Assembly: GCF_017875835.1 (NCBI RefSeq)
Contig: NZ_JAGING010000001.1
Coordinates: forward strand, 3,038,001-3,102,000
Length of the DNA stretch: 64,000 nucleotides
Source: Psychrobacter sp. PL19
GTDB lineage: Bacteria; Pseudomonadota; Gammaproteobacteria; Pseudomonadales; Moraxellaceae
Direction: 5' to 3'
This document shows positions 50,493 to 58,671 of this stretch, one piece after another. Positions within the stretch are counted from its first letter, which is position 1. Each line of letters begins with the position of its first letter. The notes under the pieces are model-generated. The model was not told the DNA's origin and did not search any database. It saw nothing but the letters and a program-made list of their open reading frames with translations. The translations under genes and the position numbers were made by a program.

Positions 50493-50574
50493 TAGACCTC
50501 TTGCATAAGTCATCGCTAGCCCTCGTAACTCCATCAGTGGAAGTCAATGAACTGGTACTTTCGCAAGAGGTCTA
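50493..50574. mobile_element. 82-bp element with terminal inverted repeats
   Basis: TAGACCTCTTGC at 50493-50504 and its exact inverse GCAAGAGGTCTA at 50563-50574 enclose ~58 bp of non-coding sequence. The form is that of a very small MITE or an IS-end hybrid. It truncates module A upstream of the pretoxin and lies against the stop codon of the 64-residue lipoprotein. Confidence 0.5.
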
Positions 50575-50766
50575 ATTATTATCTGATTTCACCAATTTCC
50601 ATTGCGGTGCGCCGCCACACTTCTTATTTAAACGCTTTTGTTCATCCGGTGGTAGTTGCTTGTAGTAGTCTCCACTGATTGCACAGTCTTGTTGGTAATA
50701 ATCACTTAAAACACAGCCACTCATATTTAGCATTAAAAAAATGAGTGTGATCTTAACTATTTTCAT
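50572..50766 (-). CDS. small lipoprotein, last of the array
   Basis: 64 residues. Signal peptide and lipobox MSGC (Cys17), then SDYYQQDCAISGDYYKQLP. Not homologous to the FDWN-type lipoproteins before it. Candidate immunity or accessory lipoprotein. The last codons touch the 82-bp element. Confidence 0.6.
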   Translation of the reverse strand: MKIVKITLIFLMLNMSGCVLSDYYQQDCAISGDYYKQLPPDEQKRLNKKCGGAPQWKLVKSDNN

Positions 50767-50778
50767 TACGAATTTCCC

Positions 50779-50940
50779 TTATAAAATATGTTTAGCTTTT
50801 TGGCTTTGAGTTAATTGACATTCATCAACTGAATTAGACCATTTGGGATTTGGCTCACTACAATTCCAGTCAAGAAAGCGACAAGATTGGTAACCTGTAA
50901 GAAATAAGCATAAAGCACTAATAGTCATAAGGCTTTTCAT
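50779..50940 (-). pseudogene. array lipoprotein, truncated and lipobox lost (member 8)
   Basis: 53 codons. Near copy of the 52473 gene over its first 50 residues (MKSLMTISALCLF, RFLDWNCSEPNPKWSNSVDE), then a premature stop at AKHIL. The lipobox cysteine is replaced by tyrosine (TGYQ versus TGCQ). Both changes point to loss of function. Confidence 0.7.
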
Positions 50941-50960
50941 TATGTTGAAACTCCCTATTC

Positions 50961-51224
50961 CTACCTATACTTAGGATCGGATTTAAACTTATAGGATGGT
51001 GTTTCTAAGCATTTGTAATAAATGTCATCATCAACAGCCTTATTATAGTTACTACCTAATATTGTTCTTGCAATGTTTTGTTGAGAAGAAACACAAGCAT
51101 TTTTTTCTTTATAAGCTCTAGTCTTATCAATATTTTGATTATTCCAATCAAAGATACCGTAGTTACAAGCGGACAGACTTAAGCAGAAAACGACTGTCAT
51201 AATATTAAAAAGCATCTTCATCAT
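50961..51224 (-). CDS. array lipoprotein, type A (member 7)
   Basis: 87 residues. Signal peptide with lipobox LSAC, then NYGIFDWNNQNID. C-terminal half has C-x3-QQNIAR, L..NYN and KCLETPSYKFKSDPKYR. Signal region and tail are nearly identical to member 1 (52730) while the middle differs. Candidate lipoprotein immunity paralog. Confidence 0.75.
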   Translation of the reverse strand: MMKMLFNIMTVVFCLSLSACNYGIFDWNNQNIDKTRAYKEKNACVSSQQNIARTILGSNYNKAVDDDIYYKCLETPSYKFKSDPKYR

Positions 51225-51311
51225 AAACTCCTTCTGATTGAGACTTTAGCATTAATTGGCTTCAATCTATTAGTATGAATCTGCTTATTGAAGCCTGATT
51301 AAGATGACAAA
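51225..51311 (-). repeat. duplicated intergenic segment in lipoprotein array, copy 1
   Basis: About 80 bp closely matching 51848-51934 (shared AATCTATTAGTATGAATC and neighbouring blocks). Each copy lies just upstream of a type A lipoprotein on the plus-strand map, showing that gene plus spacer was duplicated as a block. Confidence 0.6.
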
Positions 51312-51566
51312 TTAGTTTGAAGTCTTAAACTTGTAGTTTGTATTATCTATACAGCTATTCAATATATTTGTTCTTACTTTATCAGTATACTGTGAACCTA
51401 AGAATGATCTAGCTGCCGCCTGCTGCGTACTGTTACATTCATTAACATTTTTTGAGAGTTGAGAGTTTATTTCGCTACAATTCCAGTCCCCTAGTTTACA
51501 CGGGGAACATCCTAATAATATCAGACACGACATCATGATAACGTTGGTCTTAATAAGGCTTTTCAT
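51312..51566 (-). CDS. array lipoprotein, type B (member 6)
   Basis: 84 residues. Lipobox LLGC, then SPCKLGDWNCSEINSQ. Shares the Cys-QQ-Ala-Ala-Arg, L-G-x-x-Y and C-terminal NYKFKTSN features with the other members. Type B differs from type A in having two extra cysteines before the DWN motif. Confidence 0.75.
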   Translation of the reverse strand: MKSLIKTNVIMMSCLILLGCSPCKLGDWNCSEINSQLSKNVNECNSTQQAAARSFLGSQYTDKVRTNILNSCIDNTNYKFKTSN

Positions 51567-51586
51567 TGTATTTGAACTCCTTATTC

Positions 51587-51847
51587 CTACCTATATTTAG
51601 GGTCAGATTTAAACTTATAGTTAGAGTTATTACTACATTTTTCAAAAATGTACTGATCAATTACTTTGTTATACTTATCTTGCAATTTTACCCTTGCAAT
51701 ACTTTGTTGATCGGTAATACAACTACTCCATGCTTGATAATCCTTTCTTTTATCAAGATTTTTATTATTCCAATCAAAGATACCGTAGTTACAAGCGGAC
51801 AGACTTAAGCATAAAGTGACTGCCATTACATTAAAAAGCATCTTCAT
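51587..51847 (-). CDS. array lipoprotein, type A (member 5)
   Basis: 86 residues. Lipobox LSAC, NYGIFDWNNKNLD, central CITDQQSIARVKL, ending NYKFKSDPKYR. Nearly the same ends as members 1 and 7 with a diverged middle. Confidence 0.75.
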   Translation of the reverse strand: MKMLFNVMAVTLCLSLSACNYGIFDWNNKNLDKRKDYQAWSSCITDQQSIARVKLQDKYNKVIDQYIFEKCSNNSNYKFKSDPKYR

Positions 51848-51934
51848 TGTAAACTCCTTCTAATTGCAGTCATGATTAATTGGTTTCAATCTATTAGTAT
51901 GAATCTGCTTATAAAGTCTGATCAAGACCGCAAT
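51848..51934 (-). repeat. duplicated intergenic segment in lipoprotein array, copy 2
   Basis: Matches 51225-51311. Marks the second block of the array duplication. No ORF. Confidence 0.6.
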
Positions 51935-52186
51935 TTAGTTTGAAGTCTTAAACTTGTAATTTGGATTAGAACCACATTTATTAAAAATATGTTGTTCTAT
52001 CTCATAGTTGTAACTAGAACCAAGTACTTGTCTAGCTATAGCTTGTTGAGAGCTTGTACACTCTGCACGTTTTTTATATCCAGGTGTTTCATCAAGATGA
52101 ATTTGATTCCAGTCGAATATTCCATAACTGCAACCGCTGATTAAAAACATACAAATGAGAGTCAAAACACTAAGATTAATATTCAT
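51935..52186 (-). CDS. array lipoprotein, type A-like (member 4)
   Basis: 83 residues. Lipobox ISGC, SYGIFDWNQIHLDE, CTSSQQAIARQVLGSSYN, ending NYKFKTSN as in member 6. It is a chimera of type A front and type B tail. Six bp separate it from member 3. Confidence 0.75.
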   Translation of the reverse strand: MNINLSVLTLICMFLISGCSYGIFDWNQIHLDETPGYKKRAECTSSQQAIARQVLGSSYNYEIEQHIFNKCGSNPNYKFKTSN

Positions 52187-52191
52187 TGTAA

Positions 52192-52452
52192 TTAGCCTGT
52201 GGTCCTAAATTTATAGTCCGTATTTTTAACACACTCGCTATAAATTTCACTATCAATTTTTTCATTGTAATTCTGTTTCAATAATTTTTTGGCTATGTTT
52301 TGTTGTTCATTAATGCATGATGTTCTTTTCTTATACCACGCAGTATTGCTGATATCTTTATTACAATTGATGTCATAGCCACAACTAGGCCCAGGAAATA
52401 CACAACCTGAAATAAACACCAATACCATAATGGAACTAATAATGTTTTTCAT
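52192..52452 (-). CDS. array lipoprotein, divergent type (member 3)
   Basis: 86 residues. Lipobox ISGC, an extra Gly/Pro/Cys segment (VFPGPSCGYDINCN), then CINEQQNIAKKLLKQNYN and DYKFRTTG. It shares the central and C-terminal pattern but lacks the FDWN motif. Confidence 0.72.
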   Translation of the reverse strand: MKNIISSIMVLVFISGCVFPGPSCGYDINCNKDISNTAWYKKRTSCINEQQNIAKKLLKQNYNEKIDSEIYSECVKNTDYKFRTTG

Positions 52453-52472
52453 TTTAATTGAAATCCACCTTA

Positions 52473-52718
52473 CTACTTATACTGATAATTGGTATTTTTT
52501 ATACATTGATAATTAATATTATTTTGTATATCATCCGAATATTTTTCTTTTAAAATCTGTTTAGCTTTCTGTCTTTGGGTTAATTGACATTCGTCAACTG
52601 AGTTAGACCATTTGGGATTTGGCTCACTACAATTCCAGTCAAGAAAGCGACAAGATTGACAGCCTGTATGAAATAAGCATAAAGCACTAATAGTCATAAG
52701 GCTCTTCATTGTATTCAA
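52473..52718 (-). CDS. array lipoprotein, type B (member 2)
   Basis: 81 residues. Lipobox HTGC, QSCRFLDWNCSEPNPKW, CQLTQRQKAKQIL, ending NTNYQYK. The intact counterpart of the broken copy at 50779. Confidence 0.75.
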   Translation of the reverse strand: MNTMKSLMTISALCLFHTGCQSCRFLDWNCSEPNPKWSNSVDECQLTQRQKAKQILKEKYSDDIQNNINYQCIKNTNYQYK

Positions 52719-52729
52719 ACTCCTTATTC

Positions 52730-52990
52730 CTACCTGTATTTAGGGTCGGATTTGAATTTGTAGTTATGGTTTTCAATACACTTATTTAGTATATCAATAT
52801 CAACCTCATCGTTATATTTAGTACCTAAACTATTCCTTGCAATGTTTTGCTGTTCTATACGGCAGCTTTGCGTCAACTTATAAGCTCTAGTTTTATCGAT
52901 ATTTTGGTTATTCCAATCAAAGATACCATAGTTACAAGCGGATAAACTTAGGCAGAAAACGACTGTTATGATATTAAAAAGCATCTTCAT
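52730..52990 (-). CDS. array lipoprotein, type A (member 1, toxin-proximal)
   Basis: 86 residues. Lipobox LSAC, NYGIFDWNNQNID, CRIEQQNIARNSLGTKYN, ending NYKFKSDPKYR. Its start lies 17 bp inside the 3' end of the module E toxin gene, so it is translationally coupled and is the best candidate for the cognate immunity protein. Confidence 0.78.
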   Translation of the reverse strand: MKMLFNIITVVFCLSLSACNYGIFDWNNQNIDKTRAYKLTQSCRIEQQNIARNSLGTKYNDEVDIDILNKCIENHNYKFKSDPKYR

Positions 52991-53810
52991 TATAAACTCC
53001 TTCTAATTGAGGGTTTTTAGGCTTAACCAAAACAGGAATTGATGGATTAATATTGTCTTTTGGCGTACCCCATTTATCTACAAAATCTACATAAAGTGGA
53101 TTTTCTACTTTCTGTGTTTCTGAAACAACTTTACCTGCATTATTAATATACTGACCTTGATTATTCGTTAGGTACTCTGCTGGTATCTCCGCATAATAAC
53201 TACTGTGTGAATAACATGCCCAGCACTCGCCCCCTGTCGCAGGATTACCGCCTAATATTATCGGAGGACGACCGACAAAGTCCGCTTTGTGTACTGCAGA
53301 ATAAGCACCGCTTTGATAAACAACCTCATTACCATCTTTGTCTATACCCACATAAGTATATCCATTTTTGGCAAGCTGATCAGCGTAGTCCTGTACGTTA
53401 GTGGCAGTACCATAAAAGCGTGACTGACGAATAGGAATATTTGTAATATTCTGATTGTTATTTAAGTCTTTTAGAGCAACGCTACCGGTCAGTCCACCTC
53501 GACTGTGATTACTGGTATCTATCTGTAAGCCTTTTTCCATAGCGTCAAGGTAGATATCTTGATTGAGTTTTTCTGAATTAGTTAAGGGCAGCCTGCCACC
53601 TAAAGTATCATTAAACTTGTCATATCCAGCATACATTAACTCTGAAGTTAATGACGATAGTATCCACCAGCCATCATACTTACCTGTTGGCTGATTCATG
53701 ACGACTAGAGCGCCTACTTTATTAGTATCATTGGTGTTCTGTTTGGCGGCATTGGCTAAGGAGGCTTCTTTATCGTTGAAGATACCAGGATTAGATAGAG
53801 TTATGGCGCT
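52974..53810 (-). pseudogene. orphan CdiA-CT toxin fragment, module E
   Basis: 279 codons without a proper start; first ATG 53699 (MNQPTGKYDGWW), but the frame extends upstream (LSNPGIFNDKEASLANAAK) until a lipoprotein terminator. Contains TSNHSRGGLTGSVAL, a GxSxG-like nucleophile-elbow pattern (NHSRG), then IRQSRFYGTA, HKADFVGRPPIILGG and GGECWACYSHSSYY. A hydrolase/phospholipase-type activity is a possibility only. Expression probably requires recombination onto a full cdiA or readthrough. Overlaps the first lipoprotein of an eight-member array. Confidence 0.65.
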
Positions 53811-53841
53811 AAAAAAATAAGCGCAAGCTAAATGCCTGCGC
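53811..53841 (-). terminator. terminator of lipoprotein copy 4 (second array)
   Basis: Stem GCGCAGGC / GCTTGCGC with loop ATTTA followed by a T-run on the minus strand. The same hairpin recurs after two other copies. Confidence 0.8.
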
Positions 53842-53869
53842 TATGTTAAATGATTTAGATAAGCTAAAG

Positions 53870-54235
53870 CTAATTACACAGACCCGTTAGCTTATTATTC
53901 TTGCCATCGACACATTCTGTTTCACCTAAGTAGATATAGCCTTTGTTTTTCATACAACTTCTAATAGCTTTACTGCGCTTACTGACATCTTCACTCGTCA
54001 TACCTGGATAATGATTATTTAAATCTAGACTACCATCACGAAAGTTTTTCACTCCACAGCTCTGAAAATCTTGCCGACGCTTATCTACATTAGTACGACC
54101 AACAGTATCTGCCTTTTGCCAACCTTGTATCTGAGGCGGTGCTAATGAAACGTAAGGACTATAACCAGGCACTACATAAAAGGCTGAGCAGGCGCTTAAT
54201 AAAACTGCAAGTATGGATAAAAAAATCATTCTCAT
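53870..54235 (-). CDS. lipoprotein of the VPGYSPYVSLAPP family, copy 4
   Basis: 121 residues. Lipobox LSAC, then FYVVPGYSPYVSLAPP, VGRTNVDKRRQDFQSCGVK and a C-terminal KNKGYIYLGETECVDGKNN. Four cysteines follow the lipobox. Preceded by a duplicated tail of the module D toxin gene that supplies the GGAGG ribosome-binding site. Candidate lipoprotein immunity. Confidence 0.8.
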   Translation of the reverse strand: MRMIFLSILAVLLSACSAFYVVPGYSPYVSLAPPQIQGWQKADTVGRTNVDKRRQDFQSCGVKNFRDGSLDLNNHYPGMTSEDVSKRSKAIRSCMKNKGYIYLGETECVDGKNNKLTGLCN

Positions 54236-54326
54236 AATCAGTTACCTCCTAGTTTTAATAGCATAATCATTATATCGGGTGAGAGTAAGTCTGCTAATGC
54301 AAATGGGGCGACAGCTGGATTGCTAG
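54236..54326 (-). repeat. duplicated 3' tail of module D toxin gene (with copy 4)
   Basis: Encodes NPAVAPFALADLLSPDIM and on to LLKLGGN-stop, the same as the last ~27 codons of module D (55642), directly before lipoprotein copy 4. The last codons contain the lipoprotein's ribosome-binding site. Fused on its other side to the previous unit's terminator. Confidence 0.8.
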
Positions 54327-54357
54327 AAAAGAATAAGCGCAAGCTAAATGCCTGCGC
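54327..54357 (-). terminator. terminator of lipoprotein copy 3 (second array)
   Basis: GCGCAGGC / GCTTGCGC hairpin as at 53811, here followed by TTATTCTTTTC. Confidence 0.7.
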
Positions 54358-54389
54358 CATGTTAAATGATTTAGATAAGCTAAAGCTAA

Positions 54390-54750
54390 TTACACAGTCC
54401 TGTTAGCTTATTATTCTTGCCATCGACACATTCTGTTTCACCCAAATAAATATAGCCTTTATTTTTCATGCATGATCTTATTTTCTTACTGCGTTCCGAC
54501 ACTTGATTACTAGTCATCCCTGGATATTGTACGTTTAAATCCAAGTGGCCATCACGATAGATTTTAACCCCGCAACTTTGAAAGTCTTGCCAACGCTTAT
54601 CAACTTTGGTACGGCCAATAGTATCTGACTTTTGCCATCGCTGTATATGAGGTGGTGCTAATGATACATATGGATATAGCCAGGGACAACGTTAAAGGCT
54701 GAGCAGGTGCTTAGTATAACTGCAAGTATGGATGAACAAAGAATTCTCAT
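54390..54750 (-). pseudogene. lipoprotein copy 3, frameshifted
   Basis: Starts at ATG 54750 with lipobox LSTC and FNVVPGY, then a 1-nt deletion near 54676 (TATATCC for TATAATCC in the intact copy) ends the frame. Past the deletion the sequence is family-like to the stop (SLAPPHIQRWQKSD, KNKGYIYLGETECVDGKNN). Directly follows copy 2 with its own TTAGGAGG. Confidence 0.85.
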
Positions 54751-54763
54751 AATCAGTTACCTC

Positions 54764-55126
54764 CTAATTACACAGCCCTGTTAGCTTATTATTCTTGCCA
54801 TCAACACATTTACTGCCAAGGTAAATATAGCCTTTATTTTTCATACAAGACTCTATTCTCCTACGACGCTTTATTACATCATCCGTACTCATGTTTGAGT
54901 ACTCAACTGATAAGTCCAATGTTCCATTATTATAGTTTTTTACTCCACAACTCTGGAAATCTTGCCAACGCTTATCAACGTTGGTGCGACCAACGTTATC
55001 TGCTTTTTGCCAGCCTTGTATCACAGGTGGTGCTAATGATACATATGGATTATAGCCTGGGACGACATTGAAAGTATTACAAGCGCTTAGTATAACTGCA
55101 AGTATGGATAAACAAAAAATTCTCAT
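54764..55126 (-). CDS. lipoprotein of the VPGYSPYVSLAPP family, copy 2
   Basis: 120 residues. Lipobox LSAC, FNVVPGYNPYVSLAPP, GRTNVDKRWQDFQSCGVK, then a variable middle (YNNGTLDLSVEYSNMSTDDV) and the conserved tail KNKGYIYLGSKCVDGKNN. The variable middle versus constant ends suggests selection for specificity. Confidence 0.8.
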   Translation of the reverse strand: MRIFCLSILAVILSACNTFNVVPGYNPYVSLAPPVIQGWQKADNVGRTNVDKRWQDFQSCGVKNYNNGTLDLSVEYSNMSTDDVIKRRRRIESCMKNKGYIYLGSKCVDGKNNKLTGLCN

Positions 55127-55214
55127 GGTTAATTTCCTGATAACTGTAAGAGTATTGCCATCATGTCGGGCGAGAGTAAGTCCGCTAGCGCAAATGGTGC
55201 AGAGACTGGATCGC
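55127..55214 (-). repeat. duplicated 3' tail of module D toxin gene (with copy 2)
   Basis: Encodes SAPFALADLLSPDMMAILL and QLSGN-stop, a diverged copy of the toxin tail (LLKLGGN in module D). It ends 1-2 bp before ATG 55126. Confidence 0.8.
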
Positions 55215-55245
55215 TAAAAAATAAGCGCAAGCTAAATGCCTGCGC
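55215..55245 (-). terminator. terminator of lipoprotein copy 1 (second array)
   Basis: GCGCAGGC / GCTTGCGC hairpin followed by TTATTTTTT on the minus strand. Confidence 0.8.
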
Positions 55246-55273
55246 TATGTTAAATGATTTAGATAAGCTAAGA

Positions 55274-55639
55274 CTAATTACACAACCCCGTTAGCTTATT
55301 ATTCTTACCATCGACACATTCGGTTGCACCAAGATAAACATAGCCTTTATTTTTCATGCAAGATTCTATTTTTTTTCTACGTTTTGACATTTGTTCAATA
55401 GTCATGTCTGGATACACTACTGTTAAATCTAGGTTACCATCAAAATACTTCTTAACCCCGCAGCTCTGAAAGTCTTGCCAACGCTTATCAACGTTGGTAC
55501 GGCCAATAGTATCTGACTTTTGCCAATGTTGTATATAAGGTGGAGACAATGATACATAAGGACTATATCCAGGGACAACGTTAAATGTATTACAAGCACT
55601 TAATACAGCGCTAAATATCAGTAAATACAGAACTTTCAT
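55274..55639 (-). CDS. lipoprotein of the VPGYSPYVSLAPP family, copy 1 (toxin-proximal)
   Basis: 121 residues. Lipobox LSAC, FNVVPGYSPYVSLSPP, GRTNVDKRWQDFQSCGVK, variable middle (YFDGNLDLTVVYPDMTIEQM), conserved tail with GATECVDGKNN. Starts 2 bp after the module D stop, and the toxin's Gly-Gly codons (GGAGGT) serve as its ribosome-binding site. Best candidate for module D immunity. Confidence 0.82.
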   Translation of the reverse strand: MKVLYLLIFSAVLSACNTFNVVPGYSPYVSLSPPYIQHWQKSDTIGRTNVDKRWQDFQSCGVKKYFDGNLDLTVVYPDMTIEQMSKRRKKIESCMKNKGYVYLGATECVDGKNNKLTGLCN

Positions 55640-55641
55640 AA

Positions 55642-57147
55642 TCAGTTACCTCCTAGTTTTAATAGCATAATCATTATATCGGGTGATAGTAAGTCTGCTA
55701 ATGCAAATGGTGCGACAGCTGGAATGGCAGCGCCTGTAACAATCCCTTGGAATGGCTTATCACCAGGCTTCGTATTGCCATCATCGCCATAATAGCCTGG
55801 CCCTTGACCCCCTGCCAAATCATGCGGACCCGCGAAGCTTTCGATATTCATGTCGATAAGTCCACCAGGCTTGTATTCAAAGCCAAACAAGGTTCCTTGC
55901 TCTGCCTGAAAGCCACCTGTAGCGCCAATTTGAGGTTTGAATTCTTTCTTATCATCTTTTAAGCTTTGGTAGGTGGGATATTTATCATTACCTTCATAAA
56001 TATAATTACCATTTACATCAGTCAATAGTTGATTATTAGCATCTCTAGCACAACGTGTATTCCCCTCCCCACAAATCACATCAGTAGATAAACGCGTACC
56101 ACCCAATTTAACCCCATCAAAATAGCCACTGTCGTAGGAGACGTTATTGATGACTTGGCTATCGCCGTTTTCATCAGTATATACCACCCCTGGTGACTGT
56201 CTTGAATTGTCCAAGCTCTCTTTACGCATTTTGGTGGCTGCCAGTTGTAAGCTACCTTGAGTGATGGCAGGTTCAGGTAATCCTGCTAGTATGCCTACTA
56301 AGGTTTGTAATAAACGCTTTTGGTACTGTAGTTTGTAGATTTCATTATAAATGGCTGTCTTTTGCTCGTCACTAGCGGTTTCAAGCTGCTTGAGTAAGTC
56401 AACTTGGCGAGTGCCAGTGTAGTCGTTAATGGCTTGAAAGCTTTCTTTACGGAATTCTTTGGTGATTTCAACTTGTACGTTGAGGTCTTTTAACACAGCA
56501 TTGGCATTGAAGTTGTTCTCAAGCTTGCCGCCAAGAGCTTCACGGTTCTCTGTAGTCAGATTACCTTGTGGATCATTAAAGCCACTCACACCGCCTTTGG
56601 TGATACTGCTATCACTATCGCCATCGGTGCCATAGCCGAGACCATTCATGGTGGCTTGTGGTTTATCTTTGATCTTACCAACACTGAGACCAACAGAGAT
56701 CGCATCACCCTCATAGCTTGTGGTGTTTACGATGTCGGTTGAGGTGACGCCTTGTTTGAAGACAATATTGCTCTTGCGATTGGCTTGTGCTTCCTCTGAG
56801 GTGAGGAAGACCGCGCCTTTAAAGTTGCCTTTGTCTTCAACAACTAAGTCGGCTTCGTTGGCGAAGAGACCTGTTTGCTGACCGACCATCTTAGAGTCTG
56901 CATTGATATTGGTTTTAGCGCCATTGAGAGATAGGCTTGAGCCTGCGCCTTTTAGATCGACATCAAGGTTAAAGCCCATGTTCTTCTGATTACTATCATA
57001 GGTGGCCGTATCTTGTAGCGATTCGGTATTGACGTTACCACGGATGATGCCTTGTGCTTTGTCGGTATTGAGGACGCCGCCTTTGATGTTGACATCTCTG
57101 CCAATGTCTAAGGTGATGGTTCCACCAACATTGATGTGGCTGTTGGC
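55642..57147 (-). pseudogene. orphan CdiA fragment with C-terminal toxin, module D
   Basis: 501 codons without a start at the junction; the first ATG is 56979. N-terminal part is CdiA/filamentous-haemagglutinin beta-helix (ANSHINVGGTITLDIGRDVNIKGG, DTATYDSNQKNMGFNLDV), then a pretoxin segment (ENREALGGKLENNFNA, FRKESFQAINDYTGTRQVDLL) and a C-terminal domain with ESFAGPHDLAGGQGPG and a hydrophobic end (APFALADLLSPDIMIMLLKL). The AGPHD motif recurs in large haemagglutinin-type exoproteins. Toxic activity unknown. Shares its first ~120 codons almost exactly with 63645-63960. Confidence 0.75.
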
Positions 57148-57157
57148 ATATGGACAT

Positions 57158-57192
57158 AAAAAAGCTACGATTCGTTGAGAGTCGTAGCTTTT
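57158..57192. terminator. bidirectional hairpin at the module D boundary
   Basis: Stem AGCTACGA / TCGTAGCT flanked by A and T tracts, loop 11 nt. Related hairpins are found at the starts of module C (60135) and the partial module (near 60600). Confidence 0.7.
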
Positions 57193-57271
57193 GGATAATT
57201 ATTAAACATATTAATTGTGCGTTATAAAACTAGAAAAGTAGTATTGAACTTTATTAAATATTTGTTTTAAT

Positions 57272-57700
57272 CTATTTTTTACAAAGCTTATCGTACAAAT
57301 AGTCTAATCCTAAGATATTACCTTCTTTGTGTTCTTTAGTGTCAGTAGATGTACGTAAGGGAAGAGCAACACCTACAGCGTACAGCTCTGTTTTAAGATT
57401 CATAGTGCTGCTATTACAGTCGTACTCAGTGTAAGTTAAAAAATACATTTTCTCTATTTTATTAGGCGGTGTGCCAAATGCCATTTTAAATTGGGCATAA
57501 GCTTTACCTTCGCTATTTTCAGGTTTAGTAGAATTCTTGTCCCAATAAAAAATATAGGGTTCGCTGCCACCACCTGAGAATGGAGCAATGATCCAGTGAT
57601 AGGTCTGAGCTTTTGCATAAGTGATGCCAATGGACAACACTACTAAAGTTACAATAGCAATTGGTATCCAAACAAATATCTTTTTAATAACAGATTTCAT
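57272..57700 (-). CDS. small membrane-anchored protein, possible immunity or accessory
   Basis: 142 residues. One transmembrane segment (~9-30), then a periplasmic part with HWIIAPFSGGGSEPYIFYWDKN and two cysteines (C94, C140). Six bp after the Sel1-repeat gene, so the two form a unit with module C. Family not recognised. Confidence 0.6.
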   Translation of the reverse strand: MKSVIKKIFVWIPIAIVTLVVLSIGITYAKAQTYHWIIAPFSGGGSEPYIFYWDKNSTKPENSEGKAYAQFKMAFGTPPNKIEKMYFLTYTEYDCNSSTMNLKTELYAVGVALPLRTSTDTKEHKEGNILGLDYLYDKLCKK

Positions 57701-57706
57701 ATTATT

Positions 57707-58606
57707 CTACTCATAAATACTGACTGATAATTGTTCTGGAGTCAGCTGAGAGATTTCAAGCCAACCATTTGCCATATCACTGTCTTGCGGAACACCTTTG
57801 CCTTCTCGGTACAACTCATTCATCTTGAATTGAGCAGATTTATCACCGTCTATTGCCGCATAAAAATAATAGTCTGCTGCTTCTTTAATATCCTTCCTGA
57901 CGCCAAGACCTGTTTCATACATGTTGGCATTTGCTAGGTATTTAACATCATCTCTAGCAATATTTAGAGGTAAATCAAGAATTTCATTGTAGATTTCTAA
58001 AGCTTTATCTTCATTCTTTGCAACTCCAACACCATATTGATTAGCATATGCCACTTTGTATAAAGCATTACCATAAGTTGGGCTCTCTTTATCTCCTTGA
58101 GTAGCCTTTGTATACCAAAACATTGCTTTTTTATCATTTTTAGCAATATATTGACCGTTAGAGTATATATCACCCAAACTTATCTTAGAGTAATCATACG
58201 ACTCTTTACCCTGTGCAGCTTGTTCGTACCAATAAATGGCTTTATTAATATCTTTTTCTAAATACTGCCCTATGAGATAATTCTCAGCTAAAGTATTCTG
58301 AGCATAAGCATTATTTTCATTAGCTGCTAGCTTTAGCCAACAGATAGCCATATCAGAATAATCATCTCTCAAATAGCTATATAGAGCATTTGCCTCTTGT
58401 AGTTCACCATTTAGAACTTTTTGTTTCATATCTACAAGCTCTTGAATACTTATTTCTTTAGATAACCCTATATCTATACCAGAATCAGGAATCTGACAGT
58501 CGCTAATTATCAAAGCTTTTGTTACTAAGGTAGGAGTCATAGCTACACTCTCTACTATTTTTATAGTTAATATTAGAATTGTTAACGAAAGCGTTATCTT
58601 ATTCAA
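57707..58606 (-). CDS. Sel1-repeat protein, candidate immunity for module C
   Basis: 299 residues. Probable signal peptide (~1-22), then five to six Sel1/TPR-like repeats from ~95 (NTLAENYLIGQYLEKDINKAIYWYEQAAQG, shown in part; then LGDIYSNGQ, YANQYGVGV, ANMYETGLGV, NELYREGKGVPQD). Sel1-repeat proteins act as immunity factors for some phospholipase effectors, and this one directly follows the module C toxin. Role inferred. Confidence 0.7.
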   Translation of the reverse strand: MNKITLSLTILILTIKIVESVAMTPTLVTKALIISDCQIPDSGIDIGLSKEISIQELVDMKQKVLNGELQEANALYSYLRDDYSDMAICWLKLAANENNAYAQNTLAENYLIGQYLEKDINKAIYWYEQAAQGKESYDYSKISLGDIYSNGQYIAKNDKKAMFWYTKATQGDKESPTYGNALYKVAYANQYGVGVAKNEDKALEIYNEILDLPLNIARDDVKYLANANMYETGLGVRKDIKEAADYYFYAAIDGDKSAQFKMNELYREGKGVPQDSDMANGWLEISQLTPEQLSVSIYE

Positions 58607-58671
58607 TAGTAGTACTCCTTATGCTTTATTAATGTATAGTTTTACACTTAAATAATTACACCTTACAACTA

